Shown here: one piece after another, positions 54,261 through 64,000 of the stretch
Layout: each line of letters opens with the position of its first letter
Numbering within the stretch: position 1 is the stretch's first letter
Assembly (NCBI RefSeq): GCF_047663525.1
Contig: NC_092616.1
Coordinates: 2,765,501-2,829,500 of the forward strand
Source of the DNA: Anas platyrhynchos
Taxonomy: Eukaryota; Chordata; Aves; Anseriformes; Anatidae
Length of the DNA: 64,000 bases
Direction: 5' to 3'
Notes under the pieces: generated by a model
What the model saw: the letters and a program-made list of their open reading frames with translations, nothing else
Told to the model about the DNA's origin: nothing
Databases searched by the model: none
Position numbers and translations under genes: made by a program

Positions 54261-55734
54261 GGCCTTTACTCAGCATCAGAGTCTCCTGCCCAGTGCCTTT
54301 GCCTACCTGCAATCATGGCCTCCAATTGTCTGTTCTAACAAGTCCATGGGGAGGCTTTGTCAGTAATGACCCTCACTGGGGCCCATTAATGCTCCTAGAC
54401 ACTTCAAAGTCTCCTGACTTTAACTTCTCCTGCAGTTACATCATTCTCTTCTCACTACCTGAAGTTTATGAACTAAGCACCAAATGCACCATGGGGCTCA
54501 TTACAATTCAGCCATTTTCATCCAGTCTCCCAGACTTGTACAGTTAATTAGTGAGATTTCAAGAATGCAGTTTAAAGAGAAAGTATTCAATGACCAGATT
54601 TCTAAGAGCATTTTCCTTATTTAAGATTATTTTCCATTAGTTTAGAGTTTTCAGAAGAACTGATAGCATCATTCTCTAGTTGTCATAGATCCAAAGTGTC
54701 TCCTAAGGAGGTCTGTATGGGTGGAAAAGCAGTCCCTTGAAGTCCTAGACTGTATGGACAACCTTGCTGCTCAGCTCTCCATCCCCACCACTTCTCTCAT
54801 CAGCCACCTGGGACTTGCATCACTTTTCCTCACACCAGACTTCTCCACTGAAGTCCACAGAAGGGTGTTACAGCATCTTTTCACCAAGTCCCACCTCCTT
54901 TCCTCAGACAACTGGCTGCACACAGGCAGTTTTGGATGTTGTTATTAACATTTAACCACAAACAAGCAAACTCCAATGTCCTGAACAGTGAGCCAAATCC
55001 AAGTTGCCTCCAATGAGGTGCACCTTCCACAAGGGATGACTATACAAGAAATGTTTGACATAGATAGGAAATGATGAATAGAAATGCAATTACAGAGTTG
55101 GTTGTAGGGTTGATGAGATAGGAAAGTGAAATATGGGCAATCTTGAAGATTCCTCAAGTTCTGAGAACCAACTGTGCAGGTGAGAGGTATCTGAATGATC
55201 AAAGAGTGAGGGGAGGGGAATCTGGAGAAGAATGGAAACTGCACATGTCCAGACAGTCTGCTGGAAAAGTGACTTCCAACATGGTCTGTTTCATAAAGCC
55301 AGGCGAAAATACCAGAAAGACTGGGGAGATGAAGTGCAGAGCATAAGAGACAGAGTCATGCTAGTACAGGAGAAGATTGGTGTTTTTTCTCTTGCTGCAA
55401 TAAACATCCAAGGGAAAAAAATGTCATGGGACAGCTCAAACATTGTATTAGAAGTGTTCGATCATTTCAGCTGATTGAAGTGTGCTGATTGAAGTGAAAT
55501 GATTGAAATGGTTAAAAAAATTGGCCCATCTCAGGTCTTCAGCCCAACTCAGACCTAAAGCCTTAAAATGATGATTTTCTGTCTTGCATGGAGCCCAGTT
55601 ACCATAAAACCCTCCCTGCCCAGGACTGTTCATGCCACTCCTCAGTCTGGCACAGAGCAAATCTGTGACATGTCAAGCTCTCTTTCCTGTTAGAGGCCCA
55701 GATGATGTAGGCAATGGTATCTGAGTTACCAAAT

Positions 55735-56095
55735 GTGGGTATAGGTATAGCAAACTAAGGATCAATGGGGGACAATGTGATTGGTGAGAACTGATAATTG
55801 AGCAGGGGACTGCATGTAAGAAAGGAAGGGATTACAGTGTCTTGAGGAGGAAGAATCCTGTGGAAGAGGAGGGGAGAGGGATGCAAGGGGCCAGCTGCAT
55901 GTGGATATGGGGCTGGTCAGGGCTGGTCATGTCAGGCCCTGTGCCTGATCACTGTCCTGGCCTCTCATTCAACTCTGTTGCTGGCTATTTGCTGTGTGAG
56001 TGTGCTCACTCCTGGGTGTGTTGGGGGTGAATCATACAATCATGGAACCACATAGCCATGTGTGCGTCTGCACCCATGGGTAATTGCTCTATACA
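55735..56095. other. Sequence private to the right arm
   Basis: Replaces the poly(A) and CR1 segment found in the left arm at 35030-35590. ATCATACAATCATGGAACCA near 56031 faintly resembles a CR1 tail. Otherwise unassigned. Confidence 0.4.
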
Positions 56096-56243
56096 TGTAT
56101 TACTCTAAGAGCATAATAAATCAAACGATACCAAAGAGAATAATAACAATATTGACAATGAAAGAAGGACCAGGCCTGAGGGGAGGTACCAAGTTAATTC
56201 ATTTCTGGAAAAAGAGGGGAAATTTGTCACTATTCAGAAGCAT

Positions 56244-57158
56244 TCATGAAATCATTTTCCTAATAGCCCACTTGAGCTCTTTGTTCCTCATGCTGTAGAT
56301 GAAGGGGTTCAATGTTGGAGGCATCACAGAGTACAGAACTGCCATCACCAGGTTTAGGGATGGAGAGGAGATGGAGGGGGGCTTCAGATAAGCAAAAAAG
56401 GCAGTGCTGATAAACAGGGAGACCACAAACAGGTGAGGGAGGCATGTGGAAAAGGCTTTTTCTCGCCCCTGTTCTGAGGGCATCCTCAGCACAGCCCTGA
56501 AGATCTGCACATAAGAAAAAAGAATGAAAACAAAACACATGGACGCTAAACAGGCACCAATCACAAGCACCCAAAAACTCCTCAGGTAGGAGTGTGAGCA
56601 GGAGATCTTTAGGATCTGGGGGATCTCACAGAAGAACTGGTCCACAGCATTGCCTTGGCAGAGAGGCAGGGAAAATGTATTGGGAGTGTGCAGCACAGCA
56701 TAAAGAATCCCAATGCCCCAGGCAGCTGCTGCCATCTGGGCACAAGCTCTGCTGCCCAGGAGGGTCCTGTAGTGCACGGGCTTGCAGATGGCCACGTAGC
56801 GGTCATAGGACATGATGGTGAGAATAAAATACTCTGCTGACATCAGAAAGGGAAAAAGAAAGACCTGTGCAGCACATCCTGCATAGGAGATGGCCCTAGT
56901 ATCATGAAGGGAATTGGCCATGGCTTTGGGGACAGTGGTGGAGATGCAGCCCAGGTCAATCATGGAGAAGTTGAGGAGGAAGAAGTACATGGGGGTGTGG
57001 AGGTGGGGATTGCAGGCTACGGCGGTGAGGATGAGGCCGTTGCCCAGGAGGGCAGCCAGGTAGATGCCCAGGAAGAGCGCGAAGTGCAGGAGCTGCAGCT
57101 CCCGTGTGTCTGCGAATGGCAGGAGGAGGAACTCGGTGATGGAGCTGCTGTTGGACAT
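56244..57158 (-). CDS. Olfactory receptor, family 14-like, intact with short tail
   Basis: A 304-residue odorant receptor starting MSNSSSITEF. The acceptor TTCCTTAGGCAG (AG 57183-57182) lies 23 nt before the ATG. Close paralogue of the gene at 33966, sharing SLHDTRA, FLFPFLMSAEYFILT, MSYDRYVAIC, the SFWVLVIGACLASMC TM5 and PFIYSMRN. Other marks: sequon N3, G39-N40, PMYFFL, C95 and C177. EQGREKAFSTC has Glu for His. It ends KWAIRKMIS: the Trp codon that follows in paralogues is TGA here, removing 15 tail residues. TM7 and the start of the cytoplasmic helix are kept, so function is plausible but not certain. Confidence 0.92.
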   Translation of the reverse strand: MSNSSSITEFLLLPFADTRELQLLHFALFLGIYLAALLGNGLILTAVACNPHLHTPMYFFLLNFSMIDLGCISTTVPKAMANSLHDTRAISYAGCAAQVFLFPFLMSAEYFILTIMSYDRYVAICKPVHYRTLLGSRACAQMAAAAWGIGILYAVLHTPNTFSLPLCQGNAVDQFFCEIPQILKISCSHSYLRSFWVLVIGACLASMCFVFILFSYVQIFRAVLRMPSEQGREKAFSTCLPHLFVVSLFISTAFFAYLKPPSISSPSLNLVMAVLYSVMPPTLNPFIYSMRNKELKWAIRKMIS

Positions 57159-58447
57159 TTGATCCTCCTGGACAAAGGGGACTGCCTAAGGAAGAAAAGA
57201 CAGTGATCATTAGGAGAGAAAACCTATTTATCTTCCCATCCAAACACCCCTATAGTGACTTTCCCCTTTCTGAGGCATTTCTGTTGCTCCCTTGCCTGAG
57301 ATCTGGTTGGTGCTGGAGCAATGTGGCCCTGGGAGCAGCGGTCTCTGCTGTGTGTGCTGGAGGATTCAGACCTGTCCTACAGCTCTACATGAAAAGAAAC
57401 CAGGAGTGATATCTGATTAAATCTACCTCTGATGTATTGGACTTCACAGCATTACCACTGTCAACACTCTTTACTGATGAACAGTACTTGTGATTTACTT
57501 TGGTCCAGTTGTGTCTCCCTCAGAAGCATTTTTAGAGGGTTGAAAACACTGGCATTTGTAAGGTATTCCAGGTGAGCTCTTGACAGGCAAAGTGACTGTC
57601 CTTAGTGCAGTGAGGATAGCCAGTCTGCCATCTACCCTGGTCTCAGACAGACTCACCTAGGGCTCAGCCAAGTTTCCGACACTGAGCTGCTCAATGATTG
57701 TGAAATTGGAAAAAAACTCCCTGGAAGGAGATGCAGCTCTCTCCCTGCCTCATTGCCCAGAGCCCCACAGGTTAGAAGGGGAACTCTGGGCACCTTCCTC
57801 CTATGGACACATCTGTGTGGTGGGACCCAGACGGTCAGTGCTTGAGCTGCAGCTGAAAGCCCCATCTCCCCATCTGCAGGGAGCCATAAAGCAAGAACAG
57901 CAGCTGCAGCTCCAAGAAGAGAGAGGAATGGCACAGGGCTCCTGCCAGGGAAGGCAAGGCGAGGGACCAACAGGAACTCAGAAGGGTCTGCTGTGAGTGA
58001 GGTTCTGCTACTGAGGTTATGAGTCACGTCCTGAATCCTGTGGGCTAGAGGGCAGACAGAGAGGTGCCAGACTATTCTGTTAGCACTGTCCTGCCATTCC
58101 CTGCCCATGGCTGTAAAGCCTGCAGATGTCCTTGCCTGCAGCTGTGTCTCTGTCCCCACGCCTCCTGCCTGCAGATCACAGCCTCCATCCCACCCGCTGG
58201 GTGCTCAGCTCTGCCCTGCAGACACCTCCTGGCAGCAGGGCTCTGCCCAGGGCCAGCTCACTGTTGGCATATCCCAGGTCACACAGACCCTGCTGACACT
58301 GAATGTGAGGTGGTGGAGCTTTCTATAGTTTCAGGGACAGGAAAGGTCCTGACTTGCTGGGATTTCTTCTAATCCTCCTTGTGAAGGCTTAGTACTCTCA
58401 GACTCTTCTTGAGTATAAATAGCATCTAATTCCCTTCCACTGACTGA

Positions 58448-58510
58448 GAGAAAAGAAAAAACAAACAAACAAACAAACAAAAAAGAAAAAGAAAAAAGAA
58501 AAAAGAAAGT
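58448..58510. repeat. A-rich simple repeat
   Basis: (AAAC)n followed by AAAAAGA-type units. It lies in the right arm near a lost equivalent of about 32.6 kb. Confidence 0.85.
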
Positions 58511-58802
58511 AAACTCAGGACTGCTGATCGTGAAGTACCTAACACTTGCCTTAACTCTCGTCTTCAAAAGTCCCTTTGGAAATATCCTTGGTGTGCTGTG
58601 GATCTGTGAGCAGCCTGCTGAAGGGAGCAGACTCCCGCCAGCAGCAGGACCCTGCCCTGCCGGGGGGCTCCTTCCACCCGCAGCCTCTCCCCGCAGCGCC
58701 CTGGGCAGCTCCCCGGGCAGGCTGAGTGCTGAGCCTGGCAGGCGGCAGAGGCCCTGCCCCGGCACACAGCCCCTAGGGCACAGCAGGGACCCTGCTCTGC
58801 AC

Positions 58803-59415
58803 TGATATAGTATAAACTCACTTTAGGATAGAATAAAACTTGTGGTTAAAAGTTAGCAAGGACAAAGTAAACGACATCTTGTTATCTGTAGACCTTCTGT
58901 TATGTTTAAGCATCTTGTTATTTGAAAACATCCCAGTATCTGTTAACCGTTAGACAGGCTGAGACTTGAGATAACTTGAGTCAATTGTCTTGTCCTGTTA
59001 ACTGAGACTTCCTGTTATCTGCCGACCCTCAGTTAAACTGAAAGCCAACTCAGCATTTTTTTACAGCTTGGAAAACAACTGATTAAGCAAAGGTGAAAAG
59101 TGCATTACGAGGAAGACCTACAGCCTTCTTCCCAAAGACCACTGCCCACATCCTGGAGACCCCGGCCCACAATTCTTGGAAGACTTTTGCGCAAGCGTGA
59201 GGACTGACAAGCTAATTAGCGTACGAAGAGAGGGTAGGTGGGGTTAGGTAATGACTATGTATGGATGCTAATTGAATATTCATTGTTTCACTGTATAAAT
59301 ATGAGATATTTTGTCACTTCGAACATGCACGATAGGTGGAAGGATCCCCCGTGCATCCAGCGCTGCAATAAAGAATATACCACTTAAAGAAATTTTGGCT
59401 TTGATCTTTAAATCA
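58803..59415 (+). mobile_element. Solo LTR with 4-bp target duplication
   Basis: 613 bp, starting TGATATAGTATAAACTCACT and ending CTTTGATCTTTAAATCA, flanked by GCAC at 58799-58802 and 59416-59419. It contains TGTATAAATATGAGA (TATA box near 59293) and GCAATAAAGAATAT (poly(A) signal near 59366). The uninterrupted target CTGCTCTGCACCACAGCCCT is present at about 25233-25252 and, reversed, near 13107-13126 and 32367-32386. A 4-bp duplication suggests a class I (gamma-like) ERV. It is younger than the duplication of the unit. Confidence 0.88.
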
Positions 59416-59508
59416 GCACCACAGCCCTGGACACCCCTGCCTGCACCCCCGGCTTCACAGCCTGCCTCCAGGAACTGCGGCTGCATTGCCCTCCAGCCAG
59501 ACACTTAC

Positions 59509-59760
59509 CGGGTGCAGGGCTGGGAAGTCTTCTCCCCCGGTGAGCTCTGGGCATGCTGCCACTTCTGCCTGCCTTTAAGCACTGTGTCTCTGCAGGCAGT
59601 GCCCCCAGCCCTGCTGCACTGTGCAGAGGAGCTGCTCCTGGGCAGAGCTGTCTCTCTGCAGCGCTGCCCGCTTGCCAGGAGCTCCCCTTGGGCCCAGGAG
59701 CCCGGCCCAGCTCAGCAGCAGAGGCCCAGCCCAAGGCCTCCCTTGCTCTGCCCCCCACCA
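59509..59760 (-). other. Candidate non-coding exon 1 for OR at 56244
   Basis: On the minus strand it ends AGCCCTGCACCCG followed by GTAAGTGTCTGG (GT 59508-59507), identical to the donor at 13026. Coding acceptor at 57183-57182. The solo LTR at 58803 would sit in the intron. Confidence 0.45.
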
Positions 59761-59934
59761 GGCTCCCTGCACATGGCCCTGGGGCTCCAGGGCTCACAGC
59801 TCCTAGAAGGCAGCAGGGTCTCTCCTGGGGAACACACTTGCAAGCAGACAAAGCAAACACTGACTGGCCCTCTCTAAACACTGTGCTGACTGATTCCTGC
59901 AGCAGGAATTGCCCTACCTCTGTGCAGGGCTATG

Positions 59935-60370
59935 GGACGTGCCAAAGTTCCTCTCTGTTGTACAACTTATTCATCAGTGAAGTGGATGATGTAACAGAGT
60001 GCACCTTCAGCAGCTTTGCTGATGACACAAAGCTGGGAGGAGTGGCTGATACCCCAGAGGCCTGTGTTGTCATTCAGAGGGATCTTGACAGGCTGGAGAG
60101 ACAGGCTGAGAGGAACCCCATGAAGTTCAGCAAGGGCAAGTTCAGGGTCCTATCTCCTTCCTAGGGAGGAAAACCCCCAGCACCAGTACAGGCTGGGAAT
60201 GACCTGCTGGAGATCAGCTCTGCAAAGAAGAACCTTTAAGTCTGGGAGGACAGCAGGCTGAGCACGAGTCAGCAGTGTGTCTTGTGGCCAAGAAGGCCAA
60301 CGGGATCCAGGGTGCATTTGGAAGAGTGTTGCCAGCAGGTCAATGGAGGTGGTCCTCCCCCTCTACTCAG
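59935..60370 (+). mobile_element. CR1 reverse transcriptase fragment
   Basis: LYNLFISEVDDVTECTFSSF, then [20 protein letters not shown] and RLERQAERNPMKFSKGKF, followed by decayed C-terminal sequence to 60370. Plus strand, with no tail seen. The catalytic FADD is present. Confidence 0.88.
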
Positions 60371-61054
60371 CCTGTACTGGTACTTGGCGTTATTCCTCGC
60401 TAGGAAGGAGACACCACCTTTTCTTTGTGGTATCAAATGCATGAGATACCTGACAGGGTCAGAAAAGTGGTCATTTAGTTGCAGAATAAGTAATAGGGCT
60501 GAGTTCTCCTAAAATGCTGCTTGTTGCTTGACAGAGCGGCACACTGCGACAGTCATGGTGACAGCCTGGCAGCCTTGTACCTGTGTATGACTGTGAGATC
60601 AGTCCAACAGGATGAAGGCTTTTTTCCTCATCCTTTGTGCCAAGAGAGGGGGTTTTGCCTCTTGGCAGAAGCTATCACTGCCACATGTCACCTGGGCAAC
60701 CTCTGTGATTGGCATCCGCACTTGGGGACAGAGATACGCAAAGCCCCAGTTCCACTGGCATTCATTCTAAGCTGAGCAACCCAAGGCCTTCACCAGAGAT
60801 GGTCACCGGGGAAGGCACTTTCTGGACTCCTTGCAACAGGTTGCATTAATTCTGCTATAGCTTATGTCAATTGTGAGTGCCTGGAGTGTTTTGGACTCTT
60901 CTAGAGGTGAATTTGGAGTACGGGAATGCTCTATACAAACACAAAAGAGCTTTGATCTATTAGCTTGCGCTCAGTGACTTCTGTCCTAGAGGTTATTTAA
61001 TGAAAGCCTGGAATATCTGGGGTGCATCCTTGTCCTACAGACACTCACACACTG
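60371..61054. other. Unassigned interval
   Basis: Between two CR1 pieces. No gene recognised. Confidence 0.35.
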
Positions 61055-62527
61055 GCTGGTAATGACTTGGTTACTGAAAATACAGTCTGGCAGGGGACTT
61101 CAACTTCCCAGATGTCTGCTTGAAATACAACGCAGCAGAGAGGAAACAGTCTAGGAGTTCTTTGGAGTGGGTGGAAGATAACTTCCTGACACAGCTGGTC
61201 AGTGAGGCAACCAGAGAAGGTGCCCTGCTGGACCTTTTGCTTCTGAACAGAGAAGGACTTGTGGGGAATATGAAAGTTGAAGGGCAAATCTTGGGCACAG
61301 CGATCATGAATTAATAGAGTTTTTAATTCTTGGAGAGGTAAGAAGAGGGGTTAGAAGAATTGCCAGCCTGGAATTCCAAAGGGCTGACTTTGGCCTGTTA
61401 AGGAGACGGGTTGGCAGAGTCCCTCAGGAGGCAGTCCAGAAGGGCAAAGGAGTCCAGGAAGGCTGGGCACTCTTCAAGAAGGAAATCCTAATGACACAGG
61501 AAAAGGTCATCCCCATGTGCTGAAAGATGAGCCAGCAGAGAAGGTCAACGTGGCTGAACAGAGCTTTGGCTAGAGCTGAGGAAGAAAAAGAGAGTTTATG
61601 ACCTTTGGAAGAAGGAGCAGGACACTCAGGAGGATTAACTACAAAGATGTTGTTAGGTTGTGCAGGGAGAAAATTAGAAGGGCCAAAGCCCAACTGGAAC
61701 TCAGTCTGGCTACTGCCATAAAGGAGAATGAAAAATGTTTTTATAAATGCCTTAGGAACAAAAGGAGGACTAAGGCTATTCTCCATCCATAATCAATGCA
61801 AGGATATCGAAGGAGCTAGCAGAAGTACTTACCAAGACATTTTCTGTAATTTATCAGCAGGCCTGGCTGTCAGGGGAGGTCCCAGTCAACTGTCAGCTAG
61901 CAAATGTGATGCCCATCTACAGGAAAGGCCAGAAGGAAGACCCAGGGAACTACAGGCCTCTCAGTCTTATATTGGTGCCAGGGAAGGTTATGGTGCAGAT
62001 TATCTTGAGTGCCATCATACGACACATACAGGATAACCAGGTGATCAGGCCCAGTCAGCATGGCATGAAGGGCAGGTCTTGCTTAACAAACCTGTTCTAT
62101 GGAAAGGTGATGCACTTAGTGGATGAGGGAGAGGCCATGGATGTTTTCTACCTAAGGTTTAGTAAAGGTTTTGACTCTGTTTCCCAGAGTTAAATCCAAT
62201 TGGCAGCAGGTCACAAGTGGAGTCCCCCAGGACTCAGTACCGGGGCCAGCAACAGGACAAGAGGAAATGGCCTCAAGTTGCACCAGAGGAAATTTAGGTT
62301 GGATATTGGGAAAAATGTTTTCCCTGAAAGGGTTGTGATGCACTGGAACAGGCTGTCCAGGGATGTGGTGGAGTGGTCATCCCTGGAGGTGTTCACAAGA
62401 CGTGTAGATGTGGTGCTTAGGGACATGGTTTAGTGGTAGATGTGGCACTGTTAGGTAAATGGTTGAACTTGATGATTTGAGAGATCTTTTCCAATCTACA
62501 TTATTCTATGTCTCTATGGTTCTATGA
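61055..62527 (+). mobile_element. CR1 LINE from endonuclease to 3' tail, internally deleted
   Basis: Endonuclease end ERKQSRSSLEWVEDNFLTQL and LLDLLLLNREGLVGNMKVEG (61140-61285), the linker RRAKAQLELSLATAIKEN (61677-61735), reverse transcriptase KEDPGNYRPLSLILVPGKVM and FSKGFDSVSQ (61930-62185), then a jump near 62190 to the 3' region ([20 protein letters not shown]). The tail has ACATTATTCTATGTCTCTAT. The catalytic FADD segment is lost. Confidence 0.9.
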
Positions 62528-62529
62528 GT

Positions 62530-62985
62530 CTAACATAAGTCACAATCATTGGAAGGCAGCCACTGCAGTCTGGGAATTCAAGACTATGGCCTGGACAAGT
62601 CTGTAGGTTCTGCAAGGGATTCCTGTGGGCTGGCACCACATGTCCTGGAAGACTTGCCAGTGGATTCCTGGAGTTCACTACACTTGAAATTGCCACTGAA
62701 ACCCAAAAATATTCATGTTTGTCCATGTGTGATAAACTCAGGCAGAAAGACTCAAGAATAGGCGACTTTAAGTGGCTGTGGCAGAGCCCAGCAGCTTGTC
62801 CCAGTCTGGGAATATGTTACATTCCAACTAGGGAAATTAAAAGGGATTAGTGTAAACAGACCCATCAGGTCAATCTGCACAGTAAGGGAAAGTAATAGTT
62901 ATTGTGTGGTGCATTCGGGCATCAGGAGACTCAAGCAGATGTAATCCAGTTCATCCGTGAGCTAAGACAAACACCGTGAGCAGAG
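62530..62985. other. Unassigned interval
   Basis: No gene or repeat recognised. Confidence 0.35.
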
Positions 62986-62989
62986 CAAA

Positions 62990-64000
62990 GGACATGGAGT
63001 GGTGCCCTCCCATGAAGGAGGATGCAGAATGCAGCTGTAAGAGGCGTCTTGCTTGTGCCACAACCAACTCAGGTTCAGCTGAAGTGAAAGCCCCAGCCCA
63101 GGACAATGGAGTGAAGGTCCCTGGGCACAACTGCAGAAAGACTTTGCAAGACCTCTGCCAGTGACAGCTCAAAGCACCAAATGCATCTTGGTGGTAGTAG
63201 GTCCTTTTGGCACATGGGCAGATGTCCTCCCTGAAATTGTCCTGCACATCAGAAAGCTCCCTGGGCAGCAATGACATCACTGCAGAGGGGATGGCGAGGG
63301 GCTGGCAGAGCCCCATCGAGGGGCTGGCTGGGGGTCCCCTCTGCTACAGCCACCTGACGGCGCGGGGCAGGCAGGAGGGCAGGCAGGGCTTGTGGCCGCC
63401 TTGCTCAGGACGAGCCCTGGGCAAGCTGGGTGAGAAATCTGAGCCTTAGCTCCAGCAGCAACTCTTCTCTTTGCTCTTGACTTCTCTTGGTAACACCACT
63501 TCCAGGTGAGCTCTGCCCTTGCTAAAACCATCCCTCCATCTGCGCCATAAATTTCTGATTTGGAGCCTGTCCTTGCTGAGACCCCCTGCCAGCTCCTTTG
63601 TGGCTCCTTTCAGTGCCCTGTCCCTGCAGCGTCCCAGCCGCACTGCCCCACACATGGTCCCACAGCCATGCTGCCAGGGCACCTCACATGGTAATGCACA
63701 TTCAGTGCTGCTGGGAGGAGCTCCCCCCATTACAATCCCAAAGGCACCCCCATGGTCCCTTCCCACCATGGCCCTCCTGCCTTTGCAGCCTCCTCCATCC
63801 CATGGCCCCTGCCCTGACCCAGTCACGTCCCATGGGGGCCTCTGCAGACAGCCCTGCTCCAGGTCTGCAGGGCTCTGGGCCAGGACCAAGACCGACACGG
63901 TTGGCCATTCCCCTGACACAGGTCCTGAGTGCCAGCTCTTGACCTCCCTGCCCCCTGCCCACCTCCCTGCCCTCTGCTCACCTCCCTGCCTTTTGCCCAG
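62990..64000 (-). repeat. Inverted-repeat copy 2 (partner 16390-17170)
   Basis: Reverse copy of 16390-17170, running off the right edge of the window. It has an extra stretch of about 330 bp at 63350-63690 and lacks about 100 bp near 63235. It ends in the reversed 19-bp tandem (CACCTCCCTGCC units). Confidence 0.75.
63060..63240 (+). mobile_element. Retroviral integrase-like fragment, second copy
   Basis: Shares GCATCTTGGTGGTAGTAGGT and CCTTTTGGCACATGGGCAGA with the minus strand of 16985-17165. Old, broken fossil carried within the inverted repeat. Confidence 0.6.

Larger units (their letters stand above)
51760..59830 (-). repeat. Right arm of the large inverted duplication
   Basis: Reverse partner of 31790-39010 (pairs listed there). 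Arm-specific changes: a CR1 tail at 52775-52965, loss of the 35030-35590 equivalent with other sequence at 55735-56095, a solo LTR at 58803-59415, and an exon-1 segment of the 13.0 kb type at its outer end. Confidence 0.85.

Noticed and set aside
1-64000. CRISPR arrays, tRNA or rRNA genes, bacterial-type operons
   Set aside because: No regularly spaced short repeats, cloverleaf-type genes or rRNA sequence were seen. All coding content is vertebrate OR or transposable element.

Overview
This window is bird nuclear DNA from a cluster of olfactory receptor (OR) genes. The evidence is the single-exon seven-transmembrane receptors of the large avian family-14-like (gamma-c) OR expansion, many CR1 LINE copies ending in ATTCTGTG-type 3' tails, and long terminal repeats (LTRs) of the types common in bird genomes. 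The species cannot be read from the sequence.

Eight OR loci lie in 64 kb. Six have an intact coding frame: 4079-5101 (+), 14699-15634 (+), 21241-22197 (-), 33966-34925 (+), 49360-50322 (+) and 56244-57158 (-). Two are pseudogenes: 10948-11345 (+), cut off after TM3, and 43105-44164 (-), frameshifted and carrying a doubled TM5 segment. Most loci share a duplicated upstream unit of about 1.5-2 kb. It holds a GC-rich segment ending in a clean splice donor (candidate non-coding exon 1) and then an intron-like stretch; a pyrimidine-rich splice acceptor sits just before each receptor ATG. This fits two-exon OR transcripts with the whole receptor in the last exon.

Layout: 1-2000 old endogenous retrovirus (ERV) pol sequence on the minus strand with two LTRs inserted; 2200-5200 OR unit 1; 5200-10900 sparse sequence with old repeats, an ERV fragment and a 7-bp telomere-like tandem; 10948-12535 truncated OR and an ERV fragment; 12740-16030 OR unit 2; 16390-21140 an inverted-repeat copy and nested CR1s; 21241-25960 a minus-strand OR unit; 26550-28890 CR1 and ERV debris; 31600-39010 left arm of a large inverted duplication; 39010-51760 spacer with a recombinant OR pseudogene, ERV pieces and an intact OR; 51760-59830 right arm; 59935-64000 CR1 copies and the second copy of the 16.4-17.2 kb repeat.

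The main unusual structures are: a roughly 7-8 kb inverted duplication, each arm carrying an OR gene; a 111-bp TM5 cassette bounded by matching CAGATCYTC motifs in every OR, duplicated in one pseudogene as expected for unequal exchange; a CR1 inserted in frame inside an older CR1, leaving a 665-codon chimeric frame; and a solo LTR with a 4-bp target duplication whose empty site survives in paralogous copies. I see no sign of a novel molecular system beyond this duplicating and recombining receptor cluster.
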